This document shows, piece after piece, positions 37,105 through 45,634 of a stretch of 64,000 nucleotides of DNA. Made by a program: the position numbers and the translations under genes. This DNA comes from JAICMB01 sp963802915 (GTDB taxonomy: Bacteria > Acidobacteriota > Terriglobia > Bryobacterales > Bryobacteraceae). Within the stretch, counting starts at the first letter, position 1, and every line of letters starts with the position of its first letter. The stretch covers positions 124,001 through 188,000 of the forward strand of contig CAWDKQ010000021.1 in NCBI GenBank assembly GCA_963802915.1. The letters are read 5' to 3'. The notes beneath the pieces were generated by a model. That model saw only the letters and a list, made by a program, of their open reading frames with translations. It had not been told where the DNA came from and searched no databases.

Positions 37105-38526
37105 TCAATTCGCCGGCTCCGCATTTTCTTCCGTCACCTTCCTCGATTCCAGAAACGTCACCAGCGCTTTCACCTCCTGAGGCTTCAGGCTGCGCGCAAA
37201 AGCCGGCATATTGTACGCGCCGTTCAAAATTCGAAGCGTGATCTGCTGATCCGTCAGCCGGCTCCCAACCGTCGTCAGATCCGGCCCGCGATGTCCGCCA
37301 TACCCCGAGATCGTGTGGCAATTCTCGCAACCCTTAGTATGGAAAAGCTCCGCCCCATCGGCCATCTCGTTGGAAGCGGCGTGAACCACGGATGGCGGGA
37401 GGGGTTTGTTAGTAAAATCGGGCGACCACGGCGATCGCTCACCTTCGAGCCACAGAACACCTACAGCCGACACGATCACGACGATGCTCACAATGGCCCA
37501 CGGCCGGCGCGACGGCGCACGCTGCCCGCTATTAAAAACCAGAGGAAGCACCAATAAACAAACTCCGGCGACCAAAGGCGCGCCGACGATGACGTAATCC
37601 TCCGACCCGTGCGGCAACTGCGCCAGCACCGCGAAATACCACAGCAGATACCAGTCTGGCCGCGGATACGCCTCAATGATGGTGGGATCGGGAGGCGTTG
37701 TCAGTTGCGGCGGACCGAAATGCCAGGCCAGAAACACCACGCACGCCACCACGAATGCTCCGAACACGGCATCGCGCCACGCGGCGTCGGGCCAGAACGG
37801 CACGCCTTCCCGATGTAGCATCCCCTCATACCAGGCGCGATATGTTTTCGGATTCACCGGATGCGAAGCATCAGGTTTTTCGGAAATCCCATGCCGCAGC
37901 ACGAGCCCGAGATGCAACGCCACCATGCCGAAAATCAGCGCCGGAATAAAGAACACGTGATAGGCGAAGAATCGGCTGAGGGTCGCGCCGCCCACCGTCT
38001 GGCCGCCCAGGAGAAGCCGTGCGATCCAGTGGCCGATAAACGGCACGCGGCCCGCTTGCTCCGCGGCTACAATCGTCGACCACACGCCATTCTGATCCCA
38101 TCGCAGCAACTGTCCCGTGAAGCCCATCAAAATGGTCAATCCCAGCAACAGAACGCCGACCACCCAGTTCAGCTCGCGCGGAAACTTGTACGATCCGGTG
38201 AGAAACGTGCGGATCATGTGGATGCCAACCAGCAGCACCATCGCAGACGCGCCGAAATAATGCATCCCGCGCAAAAGCCGTCCCAGGAATGCGTGGTCCG
38301 TGATCCACCGCAGCGATTCGTACGCCTGCCCCGCGCTGGACACATAGGCCGTGGCGAGCGCGATGCCGGTGAACACCTGGATCAGAAAGGCAAACAGCGT
38401 GGCGCTCCCGAAAACGTACATCCATCCTGTGCGCGGCGGCACCGGATGACGCAGGATCGGGCCGATCACTTTCGAAGCGTCGGTCCGCGCGTCGAACCAC
38501 TCCCAGACCTTTTTCAAATAACTCAT
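37105..38526 (-). CDS. Cytochrome b fused to C-terminal cytochrome c (bc-type complex)
   Basis: Starting at the ATG before SYLKKVWEWF (473 aa), the N-terminal half is cytochrome b: GWMYVFGSATLFAFLIQVFTG, haem ligands in RGMHYFGASAMVLLVGIHMIR and in AYHVFFIPALIFGMVALHLG, and the Q-site region PDWYLLWYF. The C-terminal ~90 residues form a c domain with CENCH and a distal Met in NMPAFARSL. A b-c fusion replaces separate cytochrome b and c1 subunits, as in some Gram-positive and acidobacterial complexes. It is the last gene of the respiratory run, 4 bp after the Rieske stop. Confidence 0.93.
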   Translation of the reverse strand: MSYLKKVWEWFDARTDASKVIGPILRHPVPPRTGWMYVFGSATLFAFLIQVFTGIALATAYVSSAGQAYESLRWITDHAFLGRLLRGMHYFGASAMVLLVGIHMIRTFLTGSYKFPRELNWVVGVLLLGLTILMGFTGQLLRWDQNGVWSTIVAAEQAGRVPFIGHWIARLLLGGQTVGGATLSRFFAYHVFFIPALIFGMVALHLGLVLRHGISEKPDASHPVNPKTYRAWYEGMLHREGVPFWPDAAWRDAVFGAFVVACVVFLAWHFGPPQLTTPPDPTIIEAYPRPDWYLLWYFAVLAQLPHGSEDYVIVGAPLVAGVCLLVLPLVFNSGQRAPSRRPWAIVSIVVIVSAVGVLWLEGERSPWSPDFTNKPLPPSVVHAASNEMADGAELFHTKGCENCHTISGYGGHRGPDLTTVGSRLTDQQITLRILNGAYNMPAFARSLKPQEVKALVTFLESRKVTEENAEPAN

Positions 38527-38530
38527 GGCA

Positions 38531-39022
38531 TCAGGTGATGGGCGTTGGACTCGTAAGAATCTCGACGTTCCCATCTCGCACCCGGACTGGATACTTCACC
38601 AGTGGACGCGGAGGCGGTCCGGCCGCAACCGTGCCGTCCGTGTAGTACACGCCGCCATGGCACGGACACATGAATAACTCGGCCTGCGGCAGCCAGCGCA
38701 CCGGGCAGCCGAGATGCGTGCAGTTAATCGAAAAAGCCGTAAAGCTGCCGCCGCCGTCGCGCCGAAGCCACGCGCCGGTTTTAGCCGTGCTCCCGGCCCA
38801 CGCGAGCGGAGACGCGTCTTCGAAACTAACCTCGACCGTCGTCCCCTCCTTGAATTTTTCGACCTGTCCCACGGCACGCCACTTCCTTGCGACCGCTTCG
38901 AACAGCGGCGCGAGCAGGAACCCCGCCACCGGAACAGCGATCAACGCCGCTGCCACGCCACCCACTCCGAAGCTGAGCTTCGCGAGAAACTTCCGCCGAT
39001 CCGGCGAAGGCTGGTCACTCAT
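38531..39022 (-). CDS. Rieske iron-sulphur protein
   Basis: The ATG giving MSDQPSPDRRKFLAKLSFG provides a twin-arginine-like membrane anchor (RRKFLA). The 2Fe-2S cluster motifs CTHLGC and CPCHGG are complete, each with Cys and His. It should transfer electrons from quinol to the fused cytochrome b-c on the outer face of the inner membrane. Its start overlaps the end of the small membrane protein gene. Confidence 0.94.
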   Translation of the reverse strand: MSDQPSPDRRKFLAKLSFGVGGVAAALIAVPVAGFLLAPLFEAVARKWRAVGQVEKFKEGTTVEVSFEDASPLAWAGSTAKTGAWLRRDGGGSFTAFSINCTHLGCPVRWLPQAELFMCPCHGGVYYTDGTVAAGPPPRPLVKYPVRVRDGNVEILTSPTPIT

Positions 39023-39209
39023 GAACAATCTCTCCGATCCATCCGGCCAGGGCGAATCCGCCGAGCGCCAATCCGACAAGCGTCAGCCACATGCTCGTAA
39101 CCGGGCCCAGCAACGCCAGGGTCATTCCGAACGCGAGCATCGCGGGCCAGTAGGTCGGACGCGGCAAATGCTCCGGCAACGGTTTGTTCCAATCCCAATC
39201 CGGTTCCAT
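39015..39209 (-). CDS. Small membrane protein of the oxidase operon
   Basis: This 64-residue protein has two hydrophobic segments (AMLAFGMTLALLGPVTS and LTLVGLALGGFALAG) and the opening EPDWDWNKPLPEHLP. Similar short proteins lie in caa3 oxidase operons and are treated as oxidase subunit IV or accessory factors. Its ATG overlaps the CtaG stop by one base. The function is inferred from place only. Confidence 0.7.
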   Translation of the reverse strand: MEPDWDWNKPLPEHLPRPTYWPAMLAFGMTLALLGPVTSMWLTLVGLALGGFALAGWIGEIVHE

Positions 39210-39988
39210 CACACCTCAATCGCGGCATCGGGCTCTTCCGCATACCACCGCGCAAACATGGCCATAATGGCCGTCAGATACACGAGGCAACCCGGCACCC
39301 ACATCAGCAGACCGCCGATCTGCTGGTCCATGCTCGCCGAAATTCCCCAGCGCTCGCGAATCGCCGTGACGATGGCCGGATCGCCCGCCGGATGCGCGTA
39401 AGAGGGATACAACAATTCCGGAGCAAATGTAATGACGACGCCGATCGCCGTGCACGCCAGGCACGAAGTGAACAGGTACGCGGCCGCTTGCGGCACCGGC
39501 CGCAGCCGCGACTCCTCGAACGGCGATAGAATCGGCCACCAGTAAATGGTTCCTCCGATGAGCAGCGACAGATGTTCGACAATGTGCAGCGGTTCGTGCA
39601 TTAGCGCGGCGTTGAACAAAAAAGGAACGTGCCAGAACGCCATCGCGCCGACGCCACAAAGCCACGCGACCGCCGGGACACGAAGCACCCGTTCCAGCGC
39701 ACGGACAGATCGATAGCGCATCGCCCGTTCAAGAATCTCGCTAGGTACCCCGATCAGCAGCAGTGCCGGAACCACCAGGACAAACAAAATGTGCTTCGCC
39801 ATGTGGACGCTAAACAGATAGTTGTCCGCGAGATCGTCCAGCGGCGAGCACAGCGCAATAAAAATCAACGCAACGCCTGCAACCCAAGCCGCGCCACGCG
39901 GCCGCAACCGTCCCTTGGATGCCCACGCATATAGCGCCAGCAAAGCCAGACAGCCTACGACAACAGACGGTTTCCAATCCCAGCTCAT
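39209..39988 (-). CDS. CtaG-like cytochrome c oxidase assembly protein (caa3_CtaG)
   Basis: This polytopic protein (259 aa from the coupled ATG) has about seven hydrophobic helices and conserved histidines in FSVHMAKHILFVLVVP, AFWHVPFLFNAALMHEPLH and HLSLLIGGTIYWWPI. This fits the caa3-type CtaG family implicated in copper insertion into CoxA. The ATG overlaps the preceding oxidase ORF stop (ATGA). Confidence 0.88.
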   Translation of the reverse strand: MSWDWKPSVVVGCLALLALYAWASKGRLRPRGAAWVAGVALIFIALCSPLDDLADNYLFSVHMAKHILFVLVVPALLLIGVPSEILERAMRYRSVRALERVLRVPAVAWLCGVGAMAFWHVPFLFNAALMHEPLHIVEHLSLLIGGTIYWWPILSPFEESRLRPVPQAAAYLFTSCLACTAIGVVITFAPELLYPSYAHPAGDPAIVTAIRERWGISASMDQQIGGLLMWVPGCLVYLTAIMAMFARWYAEEPDAAIEV

Positions 39989-40545
39989 AACCACACCGAC
40001 AAATACACCAGGCTGAAAATCACGATCCACACCGCATCCACGAAATGCCAGTACATGGAAACGGAACCTACGCCCGACATCTCTCTCTCGCCAAAATCCT
40101 TCATGAACGTAATAATCAAGAGCGAGCTAAGCGCGATAAGTCCGCAGATCACATGGAAACCGTGAAAACCGGTCAAAGTGAAAAACGTAGCTCCGAACAA
40201 GTTGCGCTCCGGAGTCACCGCCTTCGAAAGCAATCCCATGTACTCCCATCCCTGACCGGCGATGAACACCGCGCCGAGCAGAATGGTCGCGACCAGCCAC
40301 CGTCGAAAGCCCGCCTTATGTGCCGCCGCCAGGCGACGTTCTGCCATCCACAAAGTCCCGCTGCTTGCGAGCAGACAGATCGTAAAAATGAGCGTGCGCG
40401 GAGGGTCCAGGCTGCGCGCCGCCGTCGGACCATGCACGGTCGCGCGATAAAAATAGATATACGCAGCGATCAGGAACGCAAAAAACACCGCTTCTGAAAA
40501 GATAAAGATAGCTGTCGCCAGCTTGGCCGTATCGAAACGCTTCAC
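39985..40545 (-). CDS. coxC: Cytochrome c oxidase subunit III (as separate gene)
   Basis: Beginning at GTG 40545, whose bases overlap the expected CoxA stop, this gives a 186-residue subunit III: FDTAKLATAIFIFSEAVFFAFLI, QGWEYMGLL, FFTLTGFHGFHVICGLIAL and SMYWHFVDAVWIVIFSLVYL. These are the usual helices of short caa3 CoxC. In the given sequence the same codons form the tail of the CoxA reading frame. The stop overlaps the CtaG start. Confidence 0.88.
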   Translation of the reverse strand: MKRFDTAKLATAIFIFSEAVFFAFLIAAYIYFYRATVHGPTAARSLDPPRTLIFTICLLASSGTLWMAERRLAAAHKAGFRRWLVATILLGAVFIAGQGWEYMGLLSKAVTPERNLFGATFFTLTGFHGFHVICGLIALSSLLIITFMKDFGEREMSGVGSVSMYWHFVDAVWIVIFSLVYLSVWL

Positions 40546-42195
40546 GACTGTTTTCCTTCCGGATGCGCAAGATCCCAAAGCGGCCGGCGCCCCTTCACCG
40601 GCGGAAACAAAGTCGAAATTGTGCTCTGGAGGCGGCGACGTCGTGGCCCACTCGAGCGTCCACGCGTTCCACGGATTGTGTCCGGCCATCTCTCCGCTGT
40701 GCCGGCTAACGATGATGTTCCAAAGCAGCAGTAGAACGGAAATGCCCATGAGGAACGCGCCGATGCTGGACATCAGGTTCATCCAGCCCCAGTTCGCGAA
40801 ATTCGGATATGTATACACGCGTCGCGGCATTCCATCGAGCCCCAAAATATGCTGGACGAAAAACGTCATATGGAAGCCGATGAACATCAGCCAGAAATGC
40901 ACCTTGCCGAGGCTCTCCGAAAGCATCCGGCCGCTCATCTTCGGAAACCAATAATAGATTCCCGCCATAACGGCAAACGCCGTCCCGCCGAACAGCACGT
41001 AGTGCATATGCGCAACGACGAAATACGTATCGGTAGTCTGCCAGTCGAGCGGCCACGCCGCAAAGCTGACGCCGCTCAATCCTCCGATGGTGAACGTGAA
41101 CAGAAACGCGACCGCGAACAGCATGGAAGTGGTCAGCCGAATGGACCCTCCCCACATCGTCGCGATCCAGTTGAAGATTTTCACTCCCGTCGGAACCGCG
41201 ATCAAAAGGCTGGATGCGCCAAACGCGTAATTCCATGCGCTGCCGAGACCCACTGCGAACATATGATGCGCCCAAACCGCGATGCTCAGCAGCGCAATGG
41301 CGACCGTAGAAGCCGCGACGAAACCGTATCCGAAAATCGGCTTGCGCGAGAAAACTGGAATCACCTCGGAGATAATTCCGAACGCCGGCAGCACCATGAT
41401 GTAAACCTCGGGATGCCCGAACGACCAGAAATAGTGCTGCCACAGAACCGGCGATCCGCCTCCGATGCCACTGAAAAAATGCGCGCTCAATTGCCGGTCC
41501 ATCAGCAGCATCACCAGCGATGCATTGAGGGCCGGCAGCGCGAAAATGATCAGAAAAGAATTAACTAGCACCATCCAGACGAACAGCGGCAAGCGCTGTA
41601 TGGTCATACCGGGCGCGCGCAGGTTGATAATTGTGACGATCAGGTTGATCGCCGTCGCGATCGTTCCCACCCCGATGCCCAGCAGAGCCAGCGCCCAATA
41701 ATCTTCTCCATAGCGCGTTGAATATCCTTTTTCGCTCAGCGGCGCGTAACTGAACCAGCCGGCCGCCGGCGCGTGCCCTGACATGAAGCTCAGGTACAGC
41801 AGAATCCCACCGAAAAGAAACACCCAGAAGCTCATCGCGTTCAATCGCGGCAGTGCCATGTCGCGCGCGCCGATCATCAGTGGAGTCAAGTAATTTGCCA
41901 GTCCCAGCAACACCGGAACCACCACCAGGAAAATCATCGTGGTCCCGTGCATCGTGAAAATCTGGTTGTATTCTTCCGGAGTCAGGAACGTATTTCCCGG
42001 CCACGCGAGTTGGATCCGCATCAGCAGCGCCTCGGTCCCGCCGATGCAGAAAAAGAAAAGCGTCGTCAGCAGGTACAGAATGCCGATACGTTTGTGGTCA
42101 ACGGTGGAGACCCATTCCAGCCATGTGCTGTATGTGGCCGTCGCGTCGGCGGCTTCGCCAGGAATGAACCCCGGCGTGAGTGGAACATCGCTCAT
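39985..42195 (-). CDS. coxA: Cytochrome c oxidase subunit I, read through into subunit III by a +1 shift
   Basis: From the ATG (SDVPLTPGF), which overlaps the coxB stop, this is subunit I of a caa3-type oxidase: STVDHKRIGILYLLTTLFFF, haem ligand in FTMHGTTMIF, CuB ligands in WSFGHPEVYIMVLP and AVWAHHMFAVG, and haem ligands in VVAHMHYVLFGG. The frame then runs without a stop into subunit III, giving 736 aa. A one-base extra T in minus-strand GTTT (plus-strand A-run 40605-40607) causes this: without it CoxA would continue PPVKGRRPLWDLAHPEG and stop at 40542, just overlapping a GTG for CoxC. I read these as two genes joined by an indel, though a true fusion cannot be ruled out. The longer frame upstream of the ATG overlaps coxB and is not coding. 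Confidence 0.93.
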   Translation of the reverse strand: MSDVPLTPGFIPGEAADATATYSTWLEWVSTVDHKRIGILYLLTTLFFFCIGGTEALLMRIQLAWPGNTFLTPEEYNQIFTMHGTTMIFLVVVPVLLGLANYLTPLMIGARDMALPRLNAMSFWVFLFGGILLYLSFMSGHAPAAGWFSYAPLSEKGYSTRYGEDYWALALLGIGVGTIATAINLIVTIINLRAPGMTIQRLPLFVWMVLVNSFLIIFALPALNASLVMLLMDRQLSAHFFSGIGGGSPVLWQHYFWSFGHPEVYIMVLPAFGIISEVIPVFSRKPIFGYGFVAASTVAIALLSIAVWAHHMFAVGLGSAWNYAFGASSLLIAVPTGVKIFNWIATMWGGSIRLTTSMLFAVAFLFTFTIGGLSGVSFAAWPLDWQTTDTYFVVAHMHYVLFGGTAFAVMAGIYYWFPKMSGRMLSESLGKVHFWLMFIGFHMTFFVQHILGLDGMPRRVYTYPNFANWGWMNLMSSIGAFLMGISVLLLLWNIIVSRHSGEMAGHNPWNAWTLEWATTSPPPEHNFDFVSAGEGAPAALGSCASGRKTVVKRFDTAKLATAIFIFSEAVFFAFLIAAYIYFYRATVHGPTAARSLDPPRTLIFTICLLASSGTLWMAERRLAAAHKAGFRRWLVATILLGAVFIAGQGWEYMGLLSKAVTPERNLFGATFFTLTGFHGFHVICGLIALSSLLIITFMKDFGEREMSGVGSVSMYWHFVDAVWIVIFSLVYLSVWL

Positions 42196-43115
42196 TTCAA
42201 GCTCTCCAGATAGGCCGCAAGTTGAGTCAGCTCTTCGTTCGACAGATTCAGGTTCGGCATCTCGGTTCCGGGCTTGAGCACGTTCGGTTCGTGCAGCCAT
42301 TGCCGTAGATTCTCGGGCGTATTCCGCAGTCGCTCGCCTGCAAGCATGGCCCGGCCTGCGACATGCGTGAGGTCCGGCGCATATTGCTGTTGCGTATTCA
42401 TGCCGTTCACGTTGTGACAGTTCGCACAGGTGAGCTTCCGAAAAAGCACTCCGCCGAGAGCCGCGTCTCCACCCGCCGGCGTCGCCGCGGCAGCCGCCTG
42501 ATGAGCGAGCCACGCTTCGTAGTCAGCCGAACTCTGAGCGACCACACGGAACTGCATCCAGGCGTGCTCCGTCCCGCAAAACTCGGCGCAGAAGCCGTGA
42601 TAATCCCCGGCATGATCCGCGCGGATCCAGACGAGGTTACGGCGTCCCGGAATCGCGTCAATCTTGGGTCCGAGTTGCGGCACCCAGAAATCGTGAATCA
42701 CATCCGCCGCCTCTACGCCGATCAGAAGATCGCGGCCAATCGGCACGTGCATTTCATTCGCGGCGATCGCGTTTACGGAAGGATAGTGGATCTCCCACCA
42801 CCATTGGTGCCCGATGATGACGATATCGGGATTCTGCCGCGGCGAAGGCTCGACCGCGGCCGTCGTCATCACGCTGAGCACGAACAGAAGCGTAACCAGC
42901 AGGATCGGAATAATGGTCCAGGTGAGTTCCAACTTCCTGCTGCCGGTTACCTGCTTCGGTTCCGCGTCGTCGCGCTTCCGAAAGCGGAACAGAATGTAGA
43001 CGAGCGCCAGCGTGACAACAGCGAGCACGAACCCGCAGACCCACATGCACGCGTCCCATAGCCAAAGGAGATGCGCGGCCTCGGGCGACGCGGGATTAAG
43101 AGCGGTGACCTGCAT
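42192..43115 (-). CDS. coxB: Cytochrome c oxidase subunit II with fused cytochrome c (caa3)
   Basis: The protein starts at ATG 43115 (MQVTALNPASPEA). Two membrane helices are followed by the CuA domain: HQWWWEIHYP, DVIHDFWVPQLG and the copper-binding FCAEFCGTEHAWM. A C-terminal c domain contains CANCH and a Met in GTEMPNLNLS, so the enzyme is caa3 type. It is the first gene of the operon that runs CoxB-CoxA-CoxC-CtaG-small protein-Rieske-cytochrome b/c. A longer frame to 43178 is less likely. Confidence 0.95.
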   Translation of the reverse strand: MQVTALNPASPEAAHLLWLWDACMWVCGFVLAVVTLALVYILFRFRKRDDAEPKQVTGSRKLELTWTIIPILLVTLLFVLSVMTTAAVEPSPRQNPDIVIIGHQWWWEIHYPSVNAIAANEMHVPIGRDLLIGVEAADVIHDFWVPQLGPKIDAIPGRRNLVWIRADHAGDYHGFCAEFCGTEHAWMQFRVVAQSSADYEAWLAHQAAAAATPAGGDAALGGVLFRKLTCANCHNVNGMNTQQQYAPDLTHVAGRAMLAGERLRNTPENLRQWLHEPNVLKPGTEMPNLNLSNEELTQLAAYLESLK

Positions 43116-43247
43116 GTATCGGCGAACGTCTGCTCCGACTGGCAAATTGGACTCGCTGAGAACCGCTCTGTTTCGCAATAGGGGGTGGCTTACGGTTACT
43201 CGCTGTTACTTCTTGACAGGCGTTTGGCCATGGCTTAATATGTCGTT

Positions 43248-43580
43248 ATGCGACATGTCGCCGACGGACCCCTCACTGAGCCGGTCCTCTTAATCCTGAT
43301 GAGCCTGGCAGATAAACCCCGCCACGGCTACGCCTTGATGAAAGACATCGAAGAGCTGAGCAACGGACGCGTCCGGCTCAGCACCGGCACTCTGTATGGC
43401 GCTCTGCGCCGGCTCCTCGAAACACAGTGGATCGAGCGTTTCGAGCAGGAGGACACCTCCCGTGAAAAGCAGGCCTACCGGCTCAACGGCGCTGGCCGAA
43501 AGCAATTGCAACTGGAATTGGATCGAATGAAATACCTGACGCGTGCCGGCATGGCGCGTCTGAGAGGAAGCGAGGCATAA
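43248..43580 (+). CDS. PadR-family transcriptional regulator
   Basis: The protein (110 aa) has a winged helix with ILMSLADKPRHGYALMKDI and VRLSTGTLYGALRRLLETQWIERF, the PadR signature. Short PadR regulators of this kind sit upstream of ADOP permeases in Acidobacteria and likely control them. The next gene starts 4 bp after its stop. Confidence 0.93.
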   Translation: MRHVADGPLTEPVLLILMSLADKPRHGYALMKDIEELSNGRVRLSTGTLYGALRRLLETQWIERFEQEDTSREKQAYRLNGAGRKQLQLELDRMKYLTRAGMARLRGSEA

Positions 43581-43584
43581 CGCA

Positions 43585-43968
43585 ATGAGACGCGCCTATG
43601 AGTTATTACTTCATCTTTATCCCGCCGAGTATCGGAGAGTATTCGCAACCGAAATGCTGGCCGTCATCGAAGAAGCGGCAGAGGATCATCGCCCGACCCG
43701 CGCAATCATCGAAACGCTCGCGTTACTGCGAGGCGCCGCCCTGGAATGGACCACCAAACTGGAGCAAGGCCCAGACTACCTGTCCGAGCCCCCCATCGTC
43801 ACCGACCTCGACGAGATCACGAAAACGCGCGTGCTCATCCAGCACAATCTGCGATGCATGGAACACGCCATCGCCAATCACGACTTCCCCAAAGCTCGCT
43901 TTTACTCCGTAGAGGATCGCAAGGAGCGCGAGAAGTTAACCCGACTCCTCGAAAACTGGTCGAATTGA
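43585..43968 (+). CDS. Permease-prefix-like small protein
   Basis: This 127-residue protein begins YELLLHLYPAEYRRVFATEMLAVIEEA, a motif that elsewhere forms the N-terminal prefix of ADOP permeases. It contains one weak hydrophobic stretch (ALLRGAALEW) and a charged C-terminus (RKEREKLTRLLENW). It probably belonged to the PadR-permease module. Its 3' 84 bp are repeated at 45131-45217, and a propeller gene now lies between it and the permease. Confidence 0.65.
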   Translation: MRRAYELLLHLYPAEYRRVFATEMLAVIEEAAEDHRPTRAIIETLALLRGAALEWTTKLEQGPDYLSEPPIVTDLDEITKTRVLIQHNLRCMEHAIANHDFPKARFYSVEDRKEREKLTRLLENWSN

Positions 43969-45078
43969 ATGACACGCCCGGCGACAAAATTTGGGATTGC
44001 GCTCAGCGTCGCACTCCTTTGGGGAGCGGATGCCCGGCATAAACTCTGGGATCTCGATCTCTCAAAGCTATCGAATCACCAGGCAGAGATGACGGCACTG
44101 GTTTGGGGGATTCGCTTTTCGCCTGACGAAAGGACAATAGCCGTCGGCTTCGGGCCGCGTTGGAACTTTGACCCTCGCCCTCGGCGCATTGCACTAATCG
44201 CAATTGATCATCCAAATATTCCGCTCCGAGAATTTGAGCTTGACACGAAGGGCTCTCTACACGATCTTCAGTGGTCGGCGTCCGGGGCGATCCTGATTGC
44301 CCAAGCGGACCGCGGGCCTGTAATGCTTCGACTGGATGGGAAGAATACTTGTAATTTTCCACTACATTCGAAATTCGCGGGTTTTCTAAGTGACGACCGC
44401 ATGGTGCTTCAGTCGAGTAACGAGATACGAATTCTCATGCCCGACTGCTCACTAAGCGACCGATGGGTGTTGGAAGATCGTGTGAACTTGCTCGCCACGT
44501 CGCCGGAACAGGACTTACTCGCGGTTGAGTTGCTCAATCCGCTCGGCACTGTCGAATTGTTGGCTGCTAGAAACCATGAAGCAAAACAGCGATGTGCCTG
44601 GGGAGACCTCTTTGACGGGTTCGTCTTTTCCGAGAGCGGGAAACTGGTCTGTGGCGCGAATTCCCGAGGTGGAAAACAAGCACCGGATGCAGCCTGTTGG
44701 GACACCAAGACGGGTGCGAAGATCGCAGAGAACGATAAGGTAAGTGTCGGTCAGAATGGCGTAGCAAGTGCCGGCGGTGACCTATTAGCCATAACAGACT
44801 CCAAATTCGTTTGGCGCCAAGGCAAAGTCTGGCAGTTTTTGGACATGAACGATGACAAACAGACTCCCCGCAGACAACTGCTTTGGAATGTCCAAACGGG
44901 CAAGGAAGTTTCATCTTGGGGCAACGTAGGCAGACTCAAACAGAGACAGCTTTGGGGAAGGGACCCGAAAAATCTTTCGATCGTGGAAACTGAGGCCGTG
45001 CTCTCACTTTCGCCTTCCGGAAAATACATGGCCGAGGGTGGTTCAGGCCTCGTGTCAGTGTACGCCGTTCAACCCTGA
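43969..45078 (+). CDS. WD40-like beta-propeller protein, unknown function
   Basis: The ATG directly follows the upstream stop. The protein (369 aa) may have a weak signal peptide (FGIALSVALLWGADA). The body has repeats such as WGIRFSPDERTIAVGFG, DLQWSASGAILIAQAD and VLSLSPSGKYMAEGG, ending blades of a propeller. No enzyme motif is visible. Its codon use is more AT-rich than its neighbours, with many AAT/ATT codons. It interrupts the PadR-permease locus and is followed by repeats, so it may be acquired. Confidence 0.6.
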   Translation: MTRPATKFGIALSVALLWGADARHKLWDLDLSKLSNHQAEMTALVWGIRFSPDERTIAVGFGPRWNFDPRPRRIALIAIDHPNIPLREFELDTKGSLHDLQWSASGAILIAQADRGPVMLRLDGKNTCNFPLHSKFAGFLSDDRMVLQSSNEIRILMPDCSLSDRWVLEDRVNLLATSPEQDLLAVELLNPLGTVELLAARNHEAKQRCAWGDLFDGFVFSESGKLVCGANSRGGKQAPDAACWDTKTGAKIAENDKVSVGQNGVASAGGDLLAITDSKFVWRQGKVWQFLDMNDDKQTPRRQLLWNVQTGKEVSSWGNVGRLKQRQLWGRDPKNLSIVETEAVLSLSPSGKYMAEGGSGLVSVYAVQP

Positions 45079-45098
45079 CGAGCCGGGTAGGGCTAAAA

Positions 45099-45134
45099 CC
45101 GGCTCCCCTGACCCGTTCCGAACGCGGAAATTCC
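45099..45134 (+). repeat. 36-bp direct repeat, copy A
   Basis: CCGGCT, four variable bases, TGACCCGTTCCGAACG and a variable GG-AATTCC end match 45923-45958 at 31 of 36 positions. The two copies flank the decayed gene tail and the toxin-antitoxin pair. Confidence 0.7.
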
Positions 45135-45217
45135 CCCAAGCCCGCTTTTACTCCAAAGCGGATCGCGAGGATCGCGAGAAGTTAACCCGGCTCCTCGAAA
45201 GCCAGGGTCTCTCCTGA
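45131..45217 (+). pseudogene. Duplicated 3' end of the 43585-43968 gene
   Basis: The segment repeats the last 84 bp of the permease-prefix-like gene with about 15 differences and ends in its own stop; it would read ARFYSKADREDREKLTRLLES. No start precedes it. It marks an old duplication around the propeller gene. Confidence 0.65.
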
Positions 45218-45256
45218 CGTCCGGCCAACTGATCCGATCGAGTCGCCCAGCACTCG

Positions 45257-45634
45257 CTACCAAATGACTTCGACTCCGTATCGCTCAAGCAACTTGTCTT
45301 TGCTGACCAAAGGAAAATTCTCGGCGATCGATTGTGCAACAAGGATCCGATCGAATGGATCTTTGTGAATATCAGTTAGACGTCCCAGAGTTAGAACGTG
45401 CGCGGTCTCGATGTTAAGCGTTTGAACTTTCGTTTTCACGATATGCTTCTCCCACCAAGCGATGGGGTCGGAGAGCAACGCATCCTTTTTGCCGGTCTTC
45501 ACCACGAGTTCCCACAAACTAGCTACACTCGCTGCAACTTCCGACTCGGTCAGAACCTTCCGTGCCACGGCACTTAACGAATCCGGATCGGAAAGAGCCC
45601 ACACCAACGTATGCGTATCGGCCAGGACCCTCAC
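45257..45634 (-). CDS. PIN-domain toxin (VapC-like)
   Basis: The PIN nuclease signature is present: Asp in LADTHTLVWAL, Glu in VASLWELVVK, and DPFDRILVAQSI with two Asp residues, then SKDKLLERYGVEVIW. The length (125 aa) is usual for VapC RNases that cleave tRNA or rRNA. Its start overlaps the antitoxin stop by 4 bp. Confidence 0.92.
   Translation of the reverse strand: MRVLADTHTLVWALSDPDSLSAVARKVLTESEVAASVASLWELVVKTGKKDALLSDPIAWWEKHIVKTKVQTLNIETAHVLTLGRLTDIHKDPFDRILVAQSIAENFPLVSKDKLLERYGVEVIW

Noticed and set aside
42196..42513. Upstream extension of the CoxA frame beyond its ATG
   Set aside because: Overlaps coxB coding sequence; the extra residues are low complexity and the ATG at 42195 overlaps the coxB stop as in the rest of the operon.
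43366..43377. Palindrome CGGACGCGTCCG inside the PadR gene, same as in the roadblock promoter region
   Set aside because: Here it encodes the conserved NGRVRLS stretch of the PadR fold, so coding constraint explains it; sharing a 12-mer in GC-rich DNA may be chance.
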